NCBI GenBank assembly: GCA_020137815.1
Contig: CM035360.1
Location: 6,521,059-6,585,058 of the forward strand
Length of the DNA stretch: 64,000 nucleotides
Direction of reading: 5' to 3'
DNA from: Hormiphora californensis
Lineage: Eukaryota > Ctenophora > Tentaculata > Cydippida > Pleurobrachiidae
Below, in pieces: positions 18,667 through 56,245 of the stretch (the stretch's first letter is position 1; each line of letters starts with the position of its first letter). Made by a program: the position numbers and the translations under genes. The notes beneath the pieces were generated by a model, which worked only from the letters and a program-made list of their open reading frames with translations, did no database searches and was not told the DNA's origin.

Positions 18667-21133
18667 ATGACTATTAAATCTGGATTCCGTATTGAGGATA
18701 TTCTGGGTAAGGAACGCCGCTCCAACTACCAGCAGAATATCACACTCTCTGGTAACAGGGGTCTCTTCCCCTTCGACCATCTCTCTGAACAGAACAAGGT
18801 ATGTGATTTGTATTAATAGATCGTTCAAATTGGACCCAGATGTATAATAGACAATTAAAACGTTTTAAATTAAGTAAAACCAAGGTGCTTAAATATTCCA
18901 ATTTAGCTGTTTCCAATTCGGTCCTTTTCTGCTGAACCTATACCCACCAATCTAGCATATCTCATATCCTATCTCCCCTCATATATTTGCTTCTTTCGGC
19001 TCCGCGGACCTCTCACAGCTCTGTGAATGTTCCTAGTGTTCTCGAGTTTTTTTTAGTGGGGGGGGGGGCAAAAAAAAAAATGTGCGGGGCGGTAACGGGG
19101 GGGGGCCAACCCCAATAAAGATATAAAAAGGGAGAGAGAGATCTCAGTTGTCGCAATAATTCATGACCCCTAATTTGTCACCTAGACTTGCTACACCGGC
19201 AGCTCGGTATCAACCCCCTCCCTCTCTTCAGGTCTCATACGGGGGTCACCATCACGGATCTTCCCTTGGATTTGGATCCAAGATTGCAGTCCCCATCCCC
19301 AAGTATAATGACAAGCCCATGATGTTATCTCTGGCTGGGAAACAGTCGCTATCCAGCCACCACTCGGGGAGGGAGGGAGGAGCGGGACCCTCAGCTTCCT
19401 CAGGTATGTGTTATGAGATATAGATAGATACGGTATTGCTGCAGCAGGGGGACGGACTGGGTGACAAATTGGCAGGGCAGGTCAGGCAGGGTGATCCATC
19501 AACTGCCACGTGATGATTGAGAAACTGAGAAAAAGAGACAGAAATGCCATCATCGTACTACAGCTGGGGGTACTTTCCCTCTTTCTCTCTCTATCTCTCT
19601 CTCTCTCTCCCTCTCTTTTCTATCTCTCTCTATCTCTCTATCTCTCTCTCTCTTTCTATCTCGACCTGTGGGAGTAGGAAACAGTACTGTCATGTAGTTG
19701 GTAGTCTTGTCTAGGCTGGGTTAGTTGGCAAGGATGGGTTAGTGAGAGAGTGAGAAATACAGAGACAAGATCGAGAGGGAGAAGAGAAAAGAGAAGAGAT
19801 AGGAGAGAGAAGAGAACCGGGGAGAGCTTCCTCCTTATCTCTATCTCCACCAGTCCTCACGCTTCTATGACGCTCTCTCTCTCTCTCTCGTCTCTCATCG
19901 CTCTCTCTCTCTCTCTCTCTCCTCTCTTCACCCTCCTCTCTCTCCCGTTTCCCTCTCTACCTCTCTTCTCCCCCCCCGGGAAATTGTTGGTAGTAGCGGG
20001 TGGGTTTTGAAAACCCATTTCTAATATGGGGTGCTATTGCTCAGCAATTCAACAACAGTGCAGTAGGGATTCAACTGCTCTGTATTTTTCTATAACTGTT
20101 GCAGCGGCATATAAGGGTCTTTCTCAATCCGAAACATTAACCTAAGTTGTTTGGGAAGCCAATAATCAATATATACTCCAAGCACTGGAGCGGTCATGGT
20201 CACTCAGCTCGGCCATGCAATTGTCAGCCATGGACAAGGGAACTTCATTGACATTATGCTTACTTTCCCTCATTCTCCGCACTTGAAGAGAGCGAGAAGC
20301 GGCCGGAACGAAATTATGGAAAAATTATATTTGGAAGAAAGGCGATAAGTGAAGTCAGAGAAGAGGTGAAATTGAAAAAGATAATTGAAATTGCGGTAGA
20401 GATGGGGTGCTAATACTGATTTCCCGATACTTTATGAAGATTTATGCACTGACTAGACGGTTTGGTCTGCAGATTGGGCACCCCTTAGTCTGGCCCCACC
20501 CTCGCCCCTCTCTCAAATGGTCAAATATTTAGACCATCGCCCGTCTCTCCATTCTGTTTGATAATTTAGGGAACAATGTGTTCTAAATCACATGTGAGGA
20601 TTTCGAGATAATACGCAATATATTACAAACCGAGAGAGTGAGAGGAGTTAAAACTAGACCATGGCGATAAGAATGTTGCTGCTGCAGTGGTGCTGCTAAA
20701 TAAGCAGAAAACAACAGTCGAGCCGGGCCGCTTGTATCTTTCGATTCCCTTCCCCCTTTCTATCTCACTTTCTCTCTCACTTCTCGTTAATGAATTGGGT
20801 TTTATCGGGGGTCTGTGATACATGGATAAAGGGGCGGCAGAACTCAAAGGGTGAGAGAGAGAGAGCTGTAAACCAAGAAAGTTGAGAGAGAGAATGCTTG
20901 CCGCACCATCTGTCACCATTAATACCTCTTTAATAGCTGGACACCTGGAGTAGTTAAAGGGGGTACAGACCACTACAATTTGGATCAGTACTGCTAGGTA
21001 TTGATGAATTCCCCCTTTTTTCCAGTTGACTACTTTTCGGGGTCTTTATTAAATCTAGCTCTACTAGCTCGAATAGATCATTTAATAACGCCCAGCAATA
21101 GCTACAAGACTGATACTTTTCCCACTTGTGGGT

Positions 21134-21227
<94 letters not shown>

Positions 21228-22611
21228 AGGAACGTTTCGTCTGGTTCATTGTCTGCTCGGAATTCGGTAATGATACAGTACATGACAATATATATATCGC
21301 TCCGACGCTCTTCCCGCAGTGTGGCCGCGGGGGCAATTGCAACATTTTACTTTGTCGGTGTGCCGATACTTAAACACAAAAGAGCTATAGCAATTCCCCC
21401 CTGATCCTTCTCGCGAAGCAGCATGATCTGGTCTATCTGAGGGACAGATTCGATATAATAGAATCCAGGCTAGACCCCCCTCTTCTTCGATCAGCCATAT
21501 ATCTATCAAATTAATTTAATAGCGCCCCACCTACTTCTAACTATAGCTCTCTCTCAAAAGTAGGACCACAATCAATAGGCGGCCACTGTGTGCTAACAGC
21601 CCATTGTCTGCAGGGCACCACCATCACCACTAGGTAGCCACTAGATTCCATTAATACACCACTCTCGTGATCGTGTCCCGTCTAGGACAACCCCCCTCTC
21701 ATGGAGAGCTCCTGGACTAAGGATGGTGACTAGGTCTCCTTCTATCACCCAGCAGGGGGATGTGCAGTGCGTTCTCTATAGCTACGTCAATTCATTATTC
21801 CGTAACTTCGTTATGGAGGGGGGGGTCTGTTGTGACCTCCCGACACTCTCTATCATATCCCTCTCTATCATCCCTCTCGCTCTCGAGATAAAAAGTACTA
21901 AAGTGCCACCGGGGACCCTGATTCTTCTCAATTGGTCCATTCAATAGCTTGCTCCTCATTACAGTAGTTCTTAGAGAGAGGGGGAGGGAGAAAGAGAGAT
22001 GGAGAGAGGGGGGACGAGGGACCCAACAATTGGGAGATTCAATAAGGGTGTGTGGGTGTCTTTAGCCCAGCTACCAGCTACCTCACCTGCTAGACAGATC
22101 TGGGCTGGAGAGGAAGAGAGAAACACGAAGATAATGAGGGTGAGATTTGGGACTTTTCCCCCGCTCTCTCTCTCCCTCACTTCGTCCTAGGAGAATCAAT
22201 ACAGAAACAGTAGGAATAAAATTCAGAAAGACGGCATAAAATTAAAGTAATATGATTAAGAATTATTTTCGGGTCTCGGACGTTGTGGGATAGTGTAATG
22301 TGTACTCCTTCTCTCATCTTCTCTTTCTTTCCACCTGGCTGATGATAAAACCCATCCCCCGGCCCCAAATCAACAACCTTATCCCCTGGCCCTGTTGATG
22401 ATAATACGGTTTAGACACTTGGCGGTAGACTAGACATTCCTATCTCATGATTGTAAGGGGGCGTGCAGCAGCGGTGAGTACTTGACCAGCCCTAATAATC
22501 CACATATTATCATGCCCCGCTTGACCTCTCTCTCACTTTTCTTCTTCTCTTCTATCTCTCTCTCTCTCTCTCCCTCTCTCCCACTCTCTCTCTCCTTCTT
22601 CTTTTCTTTTA

Positions 22612-22657
<46 letters not shown>

Positions 22658-23192
22658 TACTGTGTCCAGGGGGCTGGGAGGGCGTCAATTTTTGCCGGCT
22701 ACTTACAGGCCAATAATAGGAATCATAATCGAATTGCCAGCAGCTCCTCCTTTCTCTCTCTCTCCCTCGAACACGTGGTACTCAGTACTCAGGACGGTAA
22801 ATTAAGGGCGATAACAATTGAAGGGATGGGGAGGGTGATAAGAGGGAGCGTCAACTAAGTACCAGACACTTGAGGCATGGAGGGAGGGGGGTAAATGCCC
22901 CCGGCTTTTCGACGACCAGCTCCTTATCAGCTGTACCATTTGACCGTGAACTGACCACGTGACAGCTGTGTAGTACCCGGTGTAGTGGTCACGTGATCTG
23001 GTGAAGTGGTCACGTGACCTGGTGAAGTGATCACGTGTTCAATAAGCCCTGCCTTTATGCCGTGCCCCTATACCGCCGACCCGTGTAACTCTTGCTCTAA
23101 CTGTCCTAGTTGGCATACCCGGAGTTGAACGGGGAGATAGAGGGAGAGAGAGAGGGAGATAGTGGGAGAGATAGAGAGAGATAGAGGGAGAT

Positions 23193-23236
<44 letters not shown>

Positions 23237-24461
23237 GTAGAAAGAGAGAGTCGGCACGCACTCTGTTCATGAGAGGCATTGTCTCATATTGCCCTGTTAT
23301 ATTCTACTCAGTACTGTACTTAGAACGAGATTTACCGTGCTGACCATGTCGCAGCCTAGAACATTTCGTGCGATAACCCACGAGCCGGGAGAACGTTAGG
23401 AACGCGATAAAACCGCGACACGGGGGAGGGGGGAGGGGGGGTTGAGCCGAATTGTTATACATGGGGGTTGAGCCGCTCTCGAATTGTTATACCAGGGCCG
23501 GGGTTGATTTCTTCTTCGAGTGCCGGGTTGGAGGACCCTAAAGAGTGGCCAGGGGGGTTGACTGTTGAGTCAAAATGTCGAATAATATCAGCTGAATTTT
23601 CAGGAGGATACAAGAGCTCAAACCAAGGAGGAGGCTGGCAGATACCTCCTGAGAAGAAGGTGAGTTGATGTTTCTATATATCCACATGGAGTCAATGTGA
23701 CGACACTTTTTTATATCCACCAGTGTCCAGTAGTATTATCTGCTGGTATAACATTGTGGTCGTGCTCCCCACAAGAATCGCTCAGTACTGCTACACCAAT
23801 GGTGTAGTACACCATGTCTCGTCAAGTAGTCTCCACGCAGTATTGCAGTCTTATTGCAGTATTGCAGCGATAAGGATAACATGTTAGATAATGTTATTAA
23901 GTACTTCATATATGCACTACTGGCCACCACCAAGTATGACCTCTTCTTTAGGCCAACATACCACGCCTGATGTCTCATGCAGAACTAGTGATCTAATACA
24001 ACTCATTTTCCTAGGGTCAAGTGGAAGCGACCCGGAAATCTAAACCTCGGAAAACTCAAACAGTATTCTCTACCTTCCAAGTACAGCACCTTGAACAGAC
24101 ATACAACAGCCAGAACTACATCAGCACAGAGGATCGACAGAAGATCGCTAATGTTCTACAGATGTCCGTACCACAGGTATGTAAAACGAATCAGCTAGGT
24201 CGCAAGCTGGAAAGTTGCTAATGATTGATTTATTTCCCCCAACCAACTGGCAATTATCTTGTTCTCCAAAACTAAATCATTTGTCATGCACCTAATACTT
24301 ACACCCTCCTCCTCCTCCTCCAGGTAAAGAACTGGTTCCAGAACAAGAGGAACAAGGAGAGAAAGATGGGAAAACACCCAAACAGGAACAGTATCCAACT
24401 GGGCAGCCCCTACGGAGTGGACTACAGACTACCACACAACCTAATGTCAGGGCGCTATTAG
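18667..24461 (+). CDS. ANTP-class-like homeodomain transcription factor (divergent)
   Basis: Exons: 18667-18798, 19232-19403, 23604-23659, 24015-24176, 24324-24461; phases agree, 219 aa. Residues 7-14 (FRIEDILG) near the N-terminus resemble the eh1/TN repression motif (F.I..IL) of NK, Msx, Bar and Tlx proteins, which recruits Groucho co-repressors. The homeodomain is split between exons 4 and 5 after position 44; helix 3 reads VKNWFQNKRNK, with W48, F49, Q50, N51 and R53 all present, so TAAT-type DNA binding is expected. Asn47 (usually Ile/Val/Thr) and Gln5 (usually Arg) are unusual. YIST and VFSTFQ recall BarX/Bsh, but the family cannot be assigned by eye. The start is chosen because the exon opens just before the eh1 motif; the 4.2-kb second intron is filled with GA/CT repeats and an E-box cluster. 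Confidence 0.8.
21137..21222. repeat. (GA)n microsatellite
   Basis: Pure GA for over 80 bp inside the homeobox gene intron. Confidence 0.95.
22956..23037. promoter_or_regulatory. cluster of four CACGTG E-boxes
   Basis: CACGTG at 22956, 22990, 23011 and 23032. The last three are phased at exactly 21 bp by a tandem unit ending ctggtgaagtg. CACGTG is the site of bHLH-Zip factors (USF, MYC/MAX, MiT/TFE). Position in the large homeobox intron suggests an intronic enhancer, but function is inference. Confidence 0.45.
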
Positions 24462-25098
24462 ACAATCCCAGCCCAACACAGATACTGTGTATACCAATGC
24501 TATGTTCAGGAGATATATCTAGTGATCTGTAGGTTATCTAGGGAGTCGGGAGAGACAATTGAGAACGAGCCTTTCCAACAATCCAGATTAATATAATATG
24601 TTCTGATTCAGAACGGTAGACTGAGATTATATTTGCATTGGTAGTTTGCGATATTAAGCAGTTTTACGACTTACTTGTGTTACATCTTCAGACCTTTTTG
24701 TATTTGCTACGACAATAATCTCGTTTCCAATTTGACTTTTGTAATTTTAATTCTGGGTCGATCGGTAAATATGCCGACTTTGGCATCTGTAAAAGAAAGA
24801 TGTTGATTTGTTGTAGGACTCTAGCATGGTTTTAGCGACTCAGTTGGTACTTAGTTTCTCACTGTACTGGCCAGGTGACTCACATTCTGCTTCAGATGAA
24901 GACGGAGTATTTGACTTGTTTGGGACTTGTTATCTCCAGTTCCGGCCTTTCATACATCGCATATATCGCATTTTAAACCTTTTTGAGACGGAAAATGTGT
25001 GAAGTAAAACTGGTTAGACAGTCTAACTTAGACTTTAGAGGATCTTAAAGTGGTACACGGTCGATTGACAAGGGTCAAGGAAGCCGTCACGGTCCGAC

Positions 25099-26697
25099 GG
25101 GCGCCGTTACGATCTGGGCGTTTGGTGGCCTGTTTACAGGTGTGCGCTTCCAAAAAAGTTGATTCACCTAAATATAATAATAATAATAATAATATCGAAT
25201 ATTTATATCCCGCTATCATGCGTTAAATATGCTAGTTCACTACTCGTTTAAACTAGAACTTAAAGATATACTTAAAGAACACCGAGATTATCGTTAAAAC
25301 TAACACCGCGTCTATAGCGGCCTTCTCATAGCCAGAGGAATGCCATTCAAGCTAATTTTGATCAAGAAATAATAATAAAGAGAGAAGATTTAGTCCGAGG
25401 AAAAAAGTATAAAAAATACGTTATGGTATAAAAAAGAAGAAAGATAGATGATTGTGATTTGAATATTGTTAACTAGTAAGAATTAGGGTGGAGTCATGAT
25501 TGAAATAGTGTGTGGGGAGTGAAATAAGTTGAAAAAGTTCATCGAAGTGGATGATGTGGAAAGGCAGTGACTAAGGTTGGACAAAATTGATACAAAAAAA
25601 AAAGAAAGAAAAGTGAGTGATAACAGCTGGGTGGCTTGAGTCAGATTGAATAATACAGATTACTTTTGATTAAAAATAATAAGTTAATTGGGTGATTAAA
25701 ATAATAAATTAGTGGATTAAGAATATTTTTATCATAAAAATAAATTATAATAAGTTGTAGTAAAATAAAGTGATGTGCTGTGATTAAATTGTGTGTGTGT
25801 GGGCTTGTCTTTACGGATCTTGTCTTGTCTTTTCTTTAGCTAAAAGTTAGTCAACTCAGGACCCATAGACAAAGATGTATTATCGGCAGGATGGGTTTAA
25901 AATCTTGGCCTTCGCTTTACGTGGTTGAGTCACTGTGTTCGTACCACTGTTACTATCTGGATAAGCGACGGTGAAAAGATGAGTTTTCAACATTTGCTTG
26001 AAAGTTTCAAGAGATGATGCTTCTCTTAGGATTTTAGGTAGTTTGTTCCAAATCTTAGGTCCGCATACACTGAACGCTTTCTGAGTGGTAAGATATTTTG
26101 TATCATGGCGTTTTTCCACTAGGGTTAGGTCATCATCAAGACGAACTTTTCTGGCCTTCGGCTGTCTGCGTATAATCATGTCTGACAGATACTCAGGCAC
26201 AAGTCCATGTATACATTTATAGACCAGGAGGCAGACTTTGAAAACGATTCTTTGCTCGACCGGAAGGAAATGAAGTTTCTTCCTCATTTCAGTAACTCCT
26301 CGCTTTCCTTTCGATCCATAGATAAATCTAGTGGCACTGTTTTGCACTTTTTGTAGTCGTTGCAAATCCCGTTTTGAAAGTCCAACGAGTAGTCCGTTAC
26401 CAAAATCTAGCCTTGAGTGAACAAGTTGATGTACAAGTTGAGTCTTTAGCTGTACAGTGAGTCCTTTCCTGATCCTCCATAGATTTGCCAGCTGGCTCCA
26501 ACACGACTGGATAACTCGGGACACATGGGATGACATTGAGAAGGTTTGGTCAAATAGCCCTAACCGCCAAACCACTCAACCGTTTTGGCTAACTCAAAGT
26601 TTATCTGGTAGGAAATGTCAACCCTACTTTAGCCCTAGCCCCTAATCCTAAAAACGTCTGTCAGCTCTCACCAAACACCCAGATTTTGACTCTGGCC
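25099..26697. mobile_element. MITE copy 1 (9-bp TSD), split by a LINE insertion
   Basis: Left part 25099-25169 begins gggcgccgttacgatctggg; right part 26557-26697 ends cagattttgactctggcc. Together they match the uninterrupted copy at 44432-44680. Terminal inverted repeats of about 29 bp share ATCTGGGTGTTTGGTG. Flanking 9-bp duplications cggtccgac (25090-25098) and cggtccggc (26698-26706) differ at one base. The 9-bp TSD with short TIRs points to a Mutator-like origin; it has no coding capacity. Confidence 0.75.
25175..26551 (-). mobile_element. 5'-truncated non-LTR retrotransposon (CR1/L2/Jockey-like), C-terminal part
   Basis: The minus-strand open frame (26551 down to 25880) encodes the region after the reverse transcriptase palm of non-LTR ORF2 proteins: L..LW..RKGL..QLK, LVH.LVHSRLDFGN, LQ..QNSATRFI and WN.LP..LREA..LE.FK..LKTHLF. 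The 3' UTR ends in an (ATT)n tail (25175-25194). An AAATA duplication (25170-25174 and 26552-26556) may be the target-site duplication. It inserted into the MITE above, so it is younger than that element. Confidence 0.75.
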
Positions 26698-26706
26698 CGG
26701 TCCGGC

Positions 26707-27683
26707 CGTGGAAATATTTTAATCGGGCGCTTGTCAGCGCAGAAAGATTCAAAATAAACTTAAAAATCAAGAAGTTAAGCGCGCCACTCTTTATATTTTG
26801 AATGCGCGGCGCAGTTTGGCAGTTAATAAATGTATTTTTCGCGTCGAACAAAATCCCTCGTTTGTTGATGTAGTTCTCTAAAGTCCAATTTTTTGCATCA
26901 AAATGCAGCGCTTGAAATCGATTTCCGGTTCCTGCTAAGCTAGCAACTTTTTCTTGGTGCCATTGGAAAGATAAAAATTTTATCTTTCCAACGCAACCAG
27001 GATGAAGTCTCTATCTCATCAGGAACCGAAGATATGACCAATTAACCAATTGTGTGCACGGCGGCCTGTCGATTAAATAAAAAATTCGACTATAGATCTC
27101 TGACGGTATAACAAGTGTATTATTGTTTCAACCAGCAGATGGCACATGATAGAAGAGAAATTCGTTATTTAAAACTTCATAAAATAATAAACAATACAAT
27201 AAATACAGATTCTTTAACCTGATAGTCTTTGTTCCCCCACAGGCACACACACCACACAGACAGGAACTACCTCTCAAACGGGGCCCCTGATAGGTAATGT
27301 GCAGGCAAGTGATATAGGGAAAATGAACACACACACGTTAACATTATCGAACACAACCAACGATATATATTTGAATCAATATCTTTGCTGTCAGAACACC
27401 CATCATATCAACCAAGAAGAGTGGGATCGGGAGTCACGCTGGTTTCACAAAATTTAACATCAAATGTACATAATAGTCCGTGTTAAAAAAGAGAGAGTCC
27501 ACTGGGTAAATTAATTAACAGAGTCAATATTCAGGTCGGATATGTGTATATCGACCCGATCCGAGCTTTTCGGTTAATTATTTGTGACAAGTGTGGCTCA
27601 GTATAGATTTCGTGGCGTGCAGCTTTTGGAAGGTACTGTCTTGTTATCAGCTCCTGAGAGTATCAGGCGCATCCGTGTCACTA
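26707..27683. other. intergenic, no gene seen
   Basis: Between the split MITE and the stop codon of the ApeC receptor. No conserved reading frame was found; it probably contains the receptor 3' UTR. Confidence 0.5.
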
Positions 27684-43825
<16,142 letters not shown>

Positions 43826-44431
43826 GCTATAGAGGGAAACAAACAGGGGGTTACTATCAGGAACACAGTGTATATGATTAAGGGAGCATAGCTGATTAGG
43901 CAGGCACGTGCTAGTAGTGCGGTCAAATCGGTTAATAGCAGCAACGTGTGAATATAGTGAAGTATGGAGATATTACGTTTCTTTTAATAAACTTTATTTG
44001 TAATATCATTACTATGTTAATATAATGCAATAATCTATCTCTCTCCCTCCCTCTACCTCTATTTGTCTATCTTTGACTTCACGATCGTTACAATTGTAGA
44101 AAATAGACCGCATAACAAATGGATATACACAGAGTTTGGAGGTAGTCTGGTAGCTGGAAAGCATTGCAAGGAACGCTCATCATCTCATTAGTGGCTAGAA
44201 CTTTACCGTAAGCGGTCTTTAAACTGAAAATTAGCACAATTTCTGACGTCAAAACTAAGAATCTGGCATTGCTTACTAATTGATTCAAATCTATTAGATA
44301 TCGGTACAGATAGATATTTCAATCTAATATACTAACTAATTAGCTGCACAGTGAGTATGGAGACGACACACAGTACAGACGGAGACAAACTGTGAACGGG
44401 ACTTTTTAAAAAGTGAAAAACGAAGCTGAAC

Positions 44432-44680
44432 GGGCGCCGTTACGATCTGGGTGTTTGGTGGCCTATTTACAGGTGCGCGCTGCCAAAAAAGTTGATTCAC
44501 TAAAATGGCTCTAACCGCCAAACCACTCAACCGTTTTGGCTAATTCAAAGTTTATCTGGTAGGAAATGTCAAGGCCTAACCCCAACCTAAACCCCAGCCC
44601 TAACCCTAACCCCACTTTAGCCCTAACCCTAAAAAACCGTTTGTCAGCACTCACCAAACACCCAGATTTTAACGCTGGCC
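44432..44680. mobile_element. MITE copy 2 (249 bp, 9-bp TSD), intact
   Basis: Perfect 9-bp duplications AAGCTGAAC flank it (44423-44431, 44681-44689). TIRs of about 29 bp: left gggcgccgttacgatctggg, right (reverse strand) ggccagcgttaaaatctggg. The interior carries ccctaaccctaa-type repeats. Same family as 25099-26697. Confidence 0.8.
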
Positions 44681-45327
44681 AAGCTGAACAAGCAAAGCTC
44701 TGAAAATCTAAAATTTCAGATAACCTCAATGACGCGACGCGCACGTGAATTGAAACGCGGCGCGTAAGTTTATTTGCGCGTTATTCTGCGCTCAAACCTT
44801 AAAAGAACGGTTGTGCGCGCGAAGCATTAGAACTGTCTCACAGCGCGTTACCGCAAGGCACGATTTCATATCTTGTGACGTCCAACTTAGCGTCCCTTGC
44901 TCCCAGCAGCCGTACACACAGTACATACAACTCACCTCAACTCGGATCTTAGGGTAAAGGGTGGGAAGTTGTTGTTCTTAGAAATATCTGGGGTCAAATG
45001 GGCCTTCTTTCTTTTACAGAGCGGCGGGGTTTGTTTTGGTAGGCTTGCACTGTGAGTGTATTATAGTCTGTACATGATTGTAGACACAAGAGAGAGAGCT
45101 TGGTGGTAGAAAGTAAACACTGTGTATCTCTGTTGGGCATTCCGAAATGGACTTGGTGTAAAAACACAATGTAGATCTTATATTAATTCGCATTATTAAG
45201 TTTCTACTGAATTCACACAACTTTCTCTTCTCTCTCACTGCCCTTTGATTTAGGGGGCGTGCATCATGATACCACACACGTTCCTCTCTATAAATCATTT
45301 AAAAAATCTAACGATAAAGAATTCTGC

Positions 45328-45465
<138 letters not shown>

Positions 45466-46316
45466 GCTTTACATATTATTATTAACGAGCTAAATAAGTG
45501 AACACTATAAAAACTAAAAAGTTCTGATTTCACACAGAGTTAACGAGAAGTAGTTGTATTGTTCATACTATATGCAACAGCACAACTGCACAAAGAAGTA
45601 GTTACTATAATAGAGTTTGCCTTGTTCGATCCTCTCTCTCACCGTTTGAGGGTTAGAACATAACAAGTATGATGTGGGGCACATTACATATGCTACTCCC
45701 TAGAGATTGGTCAGCCACTCACACAGCTGTACCGAAACAAATAAAAACTGTTGAAAAGAGAGAACATGACGTGCATCTCTCCCAGGGAGAGGGAGTGTTT
45801 CTCAAAGGAAGTTGATCTACCGAACCCTCACAGAGCGCACTCGTCATTTCGAAATAAAATGAGGGTGTGAGCCACACAAAAAGGGAGTACTCTCACAACA
45901 GCAGATATATGGACAAGCTACACCGTCCCTCGCTAACCACTATGTACTGTTGTGATTTCTGCTAGGGACAGTGCAGATTGTCACAGCAGAGAGAGGGGCG
46001 AATATAATACATCTTGTCCTTGGACTTCTTCTGTTAACAAAAAACAGACAACCTTCAGCTTCACACTTTTATAGTAGCTTTCAATGTCTCATTATTATAC
46101 ATGTTTGTCTACACTTCCTGGGTTTTATATAATGTTCGTGGGGGCTTACACAATACACACACACTCAATATACACACAATCTCACACTCACACAATGTTA
46201 AAAGTTGAAGAACAAATCTGCGAAATATGTTTTCAATCTCTTAAAAATCACAACCCGATTTACACATGATACATCTGGACAACCTCACACTTTAATCAAA
46301 GAATCAGCAGCGATCT

Positions 46317-46437
<121 letters not shown>

Positions 46438-46450
46438 AAAATGTCTCTGA

Positions 46451-54760
<8,310 letters not shown>

Positions 54761-55129
54761 GTCCTCTCAGTCACTCCCTCAAGAACACTCTCTTCTTCTC
54801 ATTTCTATCACTTCAGATATTGAAATTTGAACGGTTACGAGTTACGACTGTATTATTGACAAACGTCAGGAGACTAGAAACTGAAAATTGAACATACATG
54901 CCCTTTTTAGGGCCTAGAAAAGACCTAAAAGGAGAAAAAAGCTCGCAAATGACACCATAAAAGTTTTACAAAGCCTTTTACGTTTAAAAGATCGGTATCC
55001 CCGATCCCGCATCCGGGCACGGGCCAACCGCCAAACATGGTGTTTTTTTGCAAAAGCCGGGGTACCGGTTCAATTAGTAAAATGGATATAGAAATCAAGG
55101 TTATCTGTACATAAAATGGATATAATAAA

Positions 55130-55865
55130 TTAATTCGAATTGTTTTTAATCATGTATAAAATGTTAATATCATTCCTGTCGCTGAAACGTTTTGGGCTAG
55201 TGCCACGGTGACCCCTTAGACTGATCACAAGTGTCCTCAGGAGGCAGAATGATAATCGTTGCCTAATGTACCGGATAGAGTCGGGATAGGATTGTTTCGT
55301 TTTATCGGAAAGTTTAGAAGCAAGCTTCTTATAGAACTTGTCTGCTTCATCGCCCATAATTCCTGATGTCGAGAAGACAACCGGTGGGCGGTGTGAAGGA
55401 ACTTTTTTCGACCTGCAAGACACGTTCACCATATGCTCGCTTCTTCTCATCCTCGTGTTTCTTGAGAGCCTTGGTAATAGGAAGAGATTGATTGGTGGGG
55501 GCTCGAGAGTTAAAGACGCGGAAATCAAGGAATAGCTTTGCCATAGGAGACCAGAGGTCACGTGCTGAGACATCTAATCGAGCCTCTTCGGTGGTGATGG
55601 CGGAACGGTATTTGAACTCCTCTCCAGTTAGTGGAAGAAGGTGAGGTTCGATCACAACATCCCCACACCCAGCCTCAGCTAAGAGGTTCGCAGTGAGATC
55701 AAGCATCTGATTGTGTCTAAGGTTGACATAACCTCCACGAGAGCAGCTTAGACTGTGTTCGATCGAGTTTAGTTTGCCACATGCACAGTGGTTGGGGAAT
55801 TCGTGGAGAGGAAGGTCATATCTCAGAGACAAGACATGGTGTTTTTCGAACTTTCGTGTTGGCAT
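55130..55865 (-). mobile_element. relic of a non-LTR retrotransposon C-terminus
   Basis: Encodes a zinc-finger-like CACG..NSIEHSLSCSRGG, then LRHNQMLDL, ARLDVSARDLW, FLDFRVFNSRAP, KKHEDEKKRAYGERV, (frameshift near 55380) FSTSGIMGDEADKFYKKLA, IRYIRQRLSFCLLRTLVISLRG. This order is typical of the C-terminal region of reverse transcriptase proteins common in invertebrate genomes. Truncated and frameshifted, so inactive. Its upstream end abuts a MITE. Confidence 0.65.
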
Positions 55866-55880
55866 ACGTTGCAGGCCCCT

Positions 55881-56174
55881 AGGGATCCCTAAAAAAGTTC
55901 AGTATTTACACAGAGTTTACACAGTCTTTACTCAGTCGTTACACCCAGAGCGCCCGCGCCGCTCTGGGTGTAACGACTGCGTCTTTCGCACTCGATTTGC
56001 AGCGTTTTCGGAAACTTTTTTCGCCGCAGCGCTCAATTTTATCAATTGTGCAGCACACAATCCAATATTTTCTTGGAAAAAGCCACTGTGCGCAGCACGC
56101 GCCGCTCTGGGTGTAACGACTGAGTAAAGACTGTGTAAACTCTGTGTAAATACTGAACTTTTTTAGGGATCCCT
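55881..56174. mobile_element. MITE, 294 bp, with about 70-bp near-perfect TIRs
   Basis: Both ends read AGGGATCCCTAAAAAAGTTC inward and stay complementary through the ccagagcg block. The left arm also contains a local palindrome (cgttacacccagagcg with its complement, 55950-55982), so the block occurs three times. The terminal AGGGATCCCT is itself palindromic, so target duplication and TIR end cannot be told apart. Confidence 0.8.
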
Positions 56175-56245
56175 CTTATAATATAATATTAATATAATAT
56201 AATATATATATATATAATATAATATTAATATAATATAATATCGTT
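56175..56245. repeat. AT-rich (taatata)n repeat
   Basis: Simple AT repeat next to the MITE. Confidence 0.85.

Larger units (their letters stand above)
19404..23603 (+). other. 4.2-kb intron of the homeobox gene, repeat-rich
   Basis: Holds several GA/CT microsatellites (19580-19670, 19870-19935, 21137-21222, 22556-22655, 23150-23240) and a tandem E-box cluster (22956-23037). No exon on either strand is convincing. Confidence 0.55.

Noticed and set aside
55347-55865. Intact 172-aa host gene
   Set aside because: Homologous sequence continues in another frame after 55380 and the motif order matches retrotransposon C-termini.
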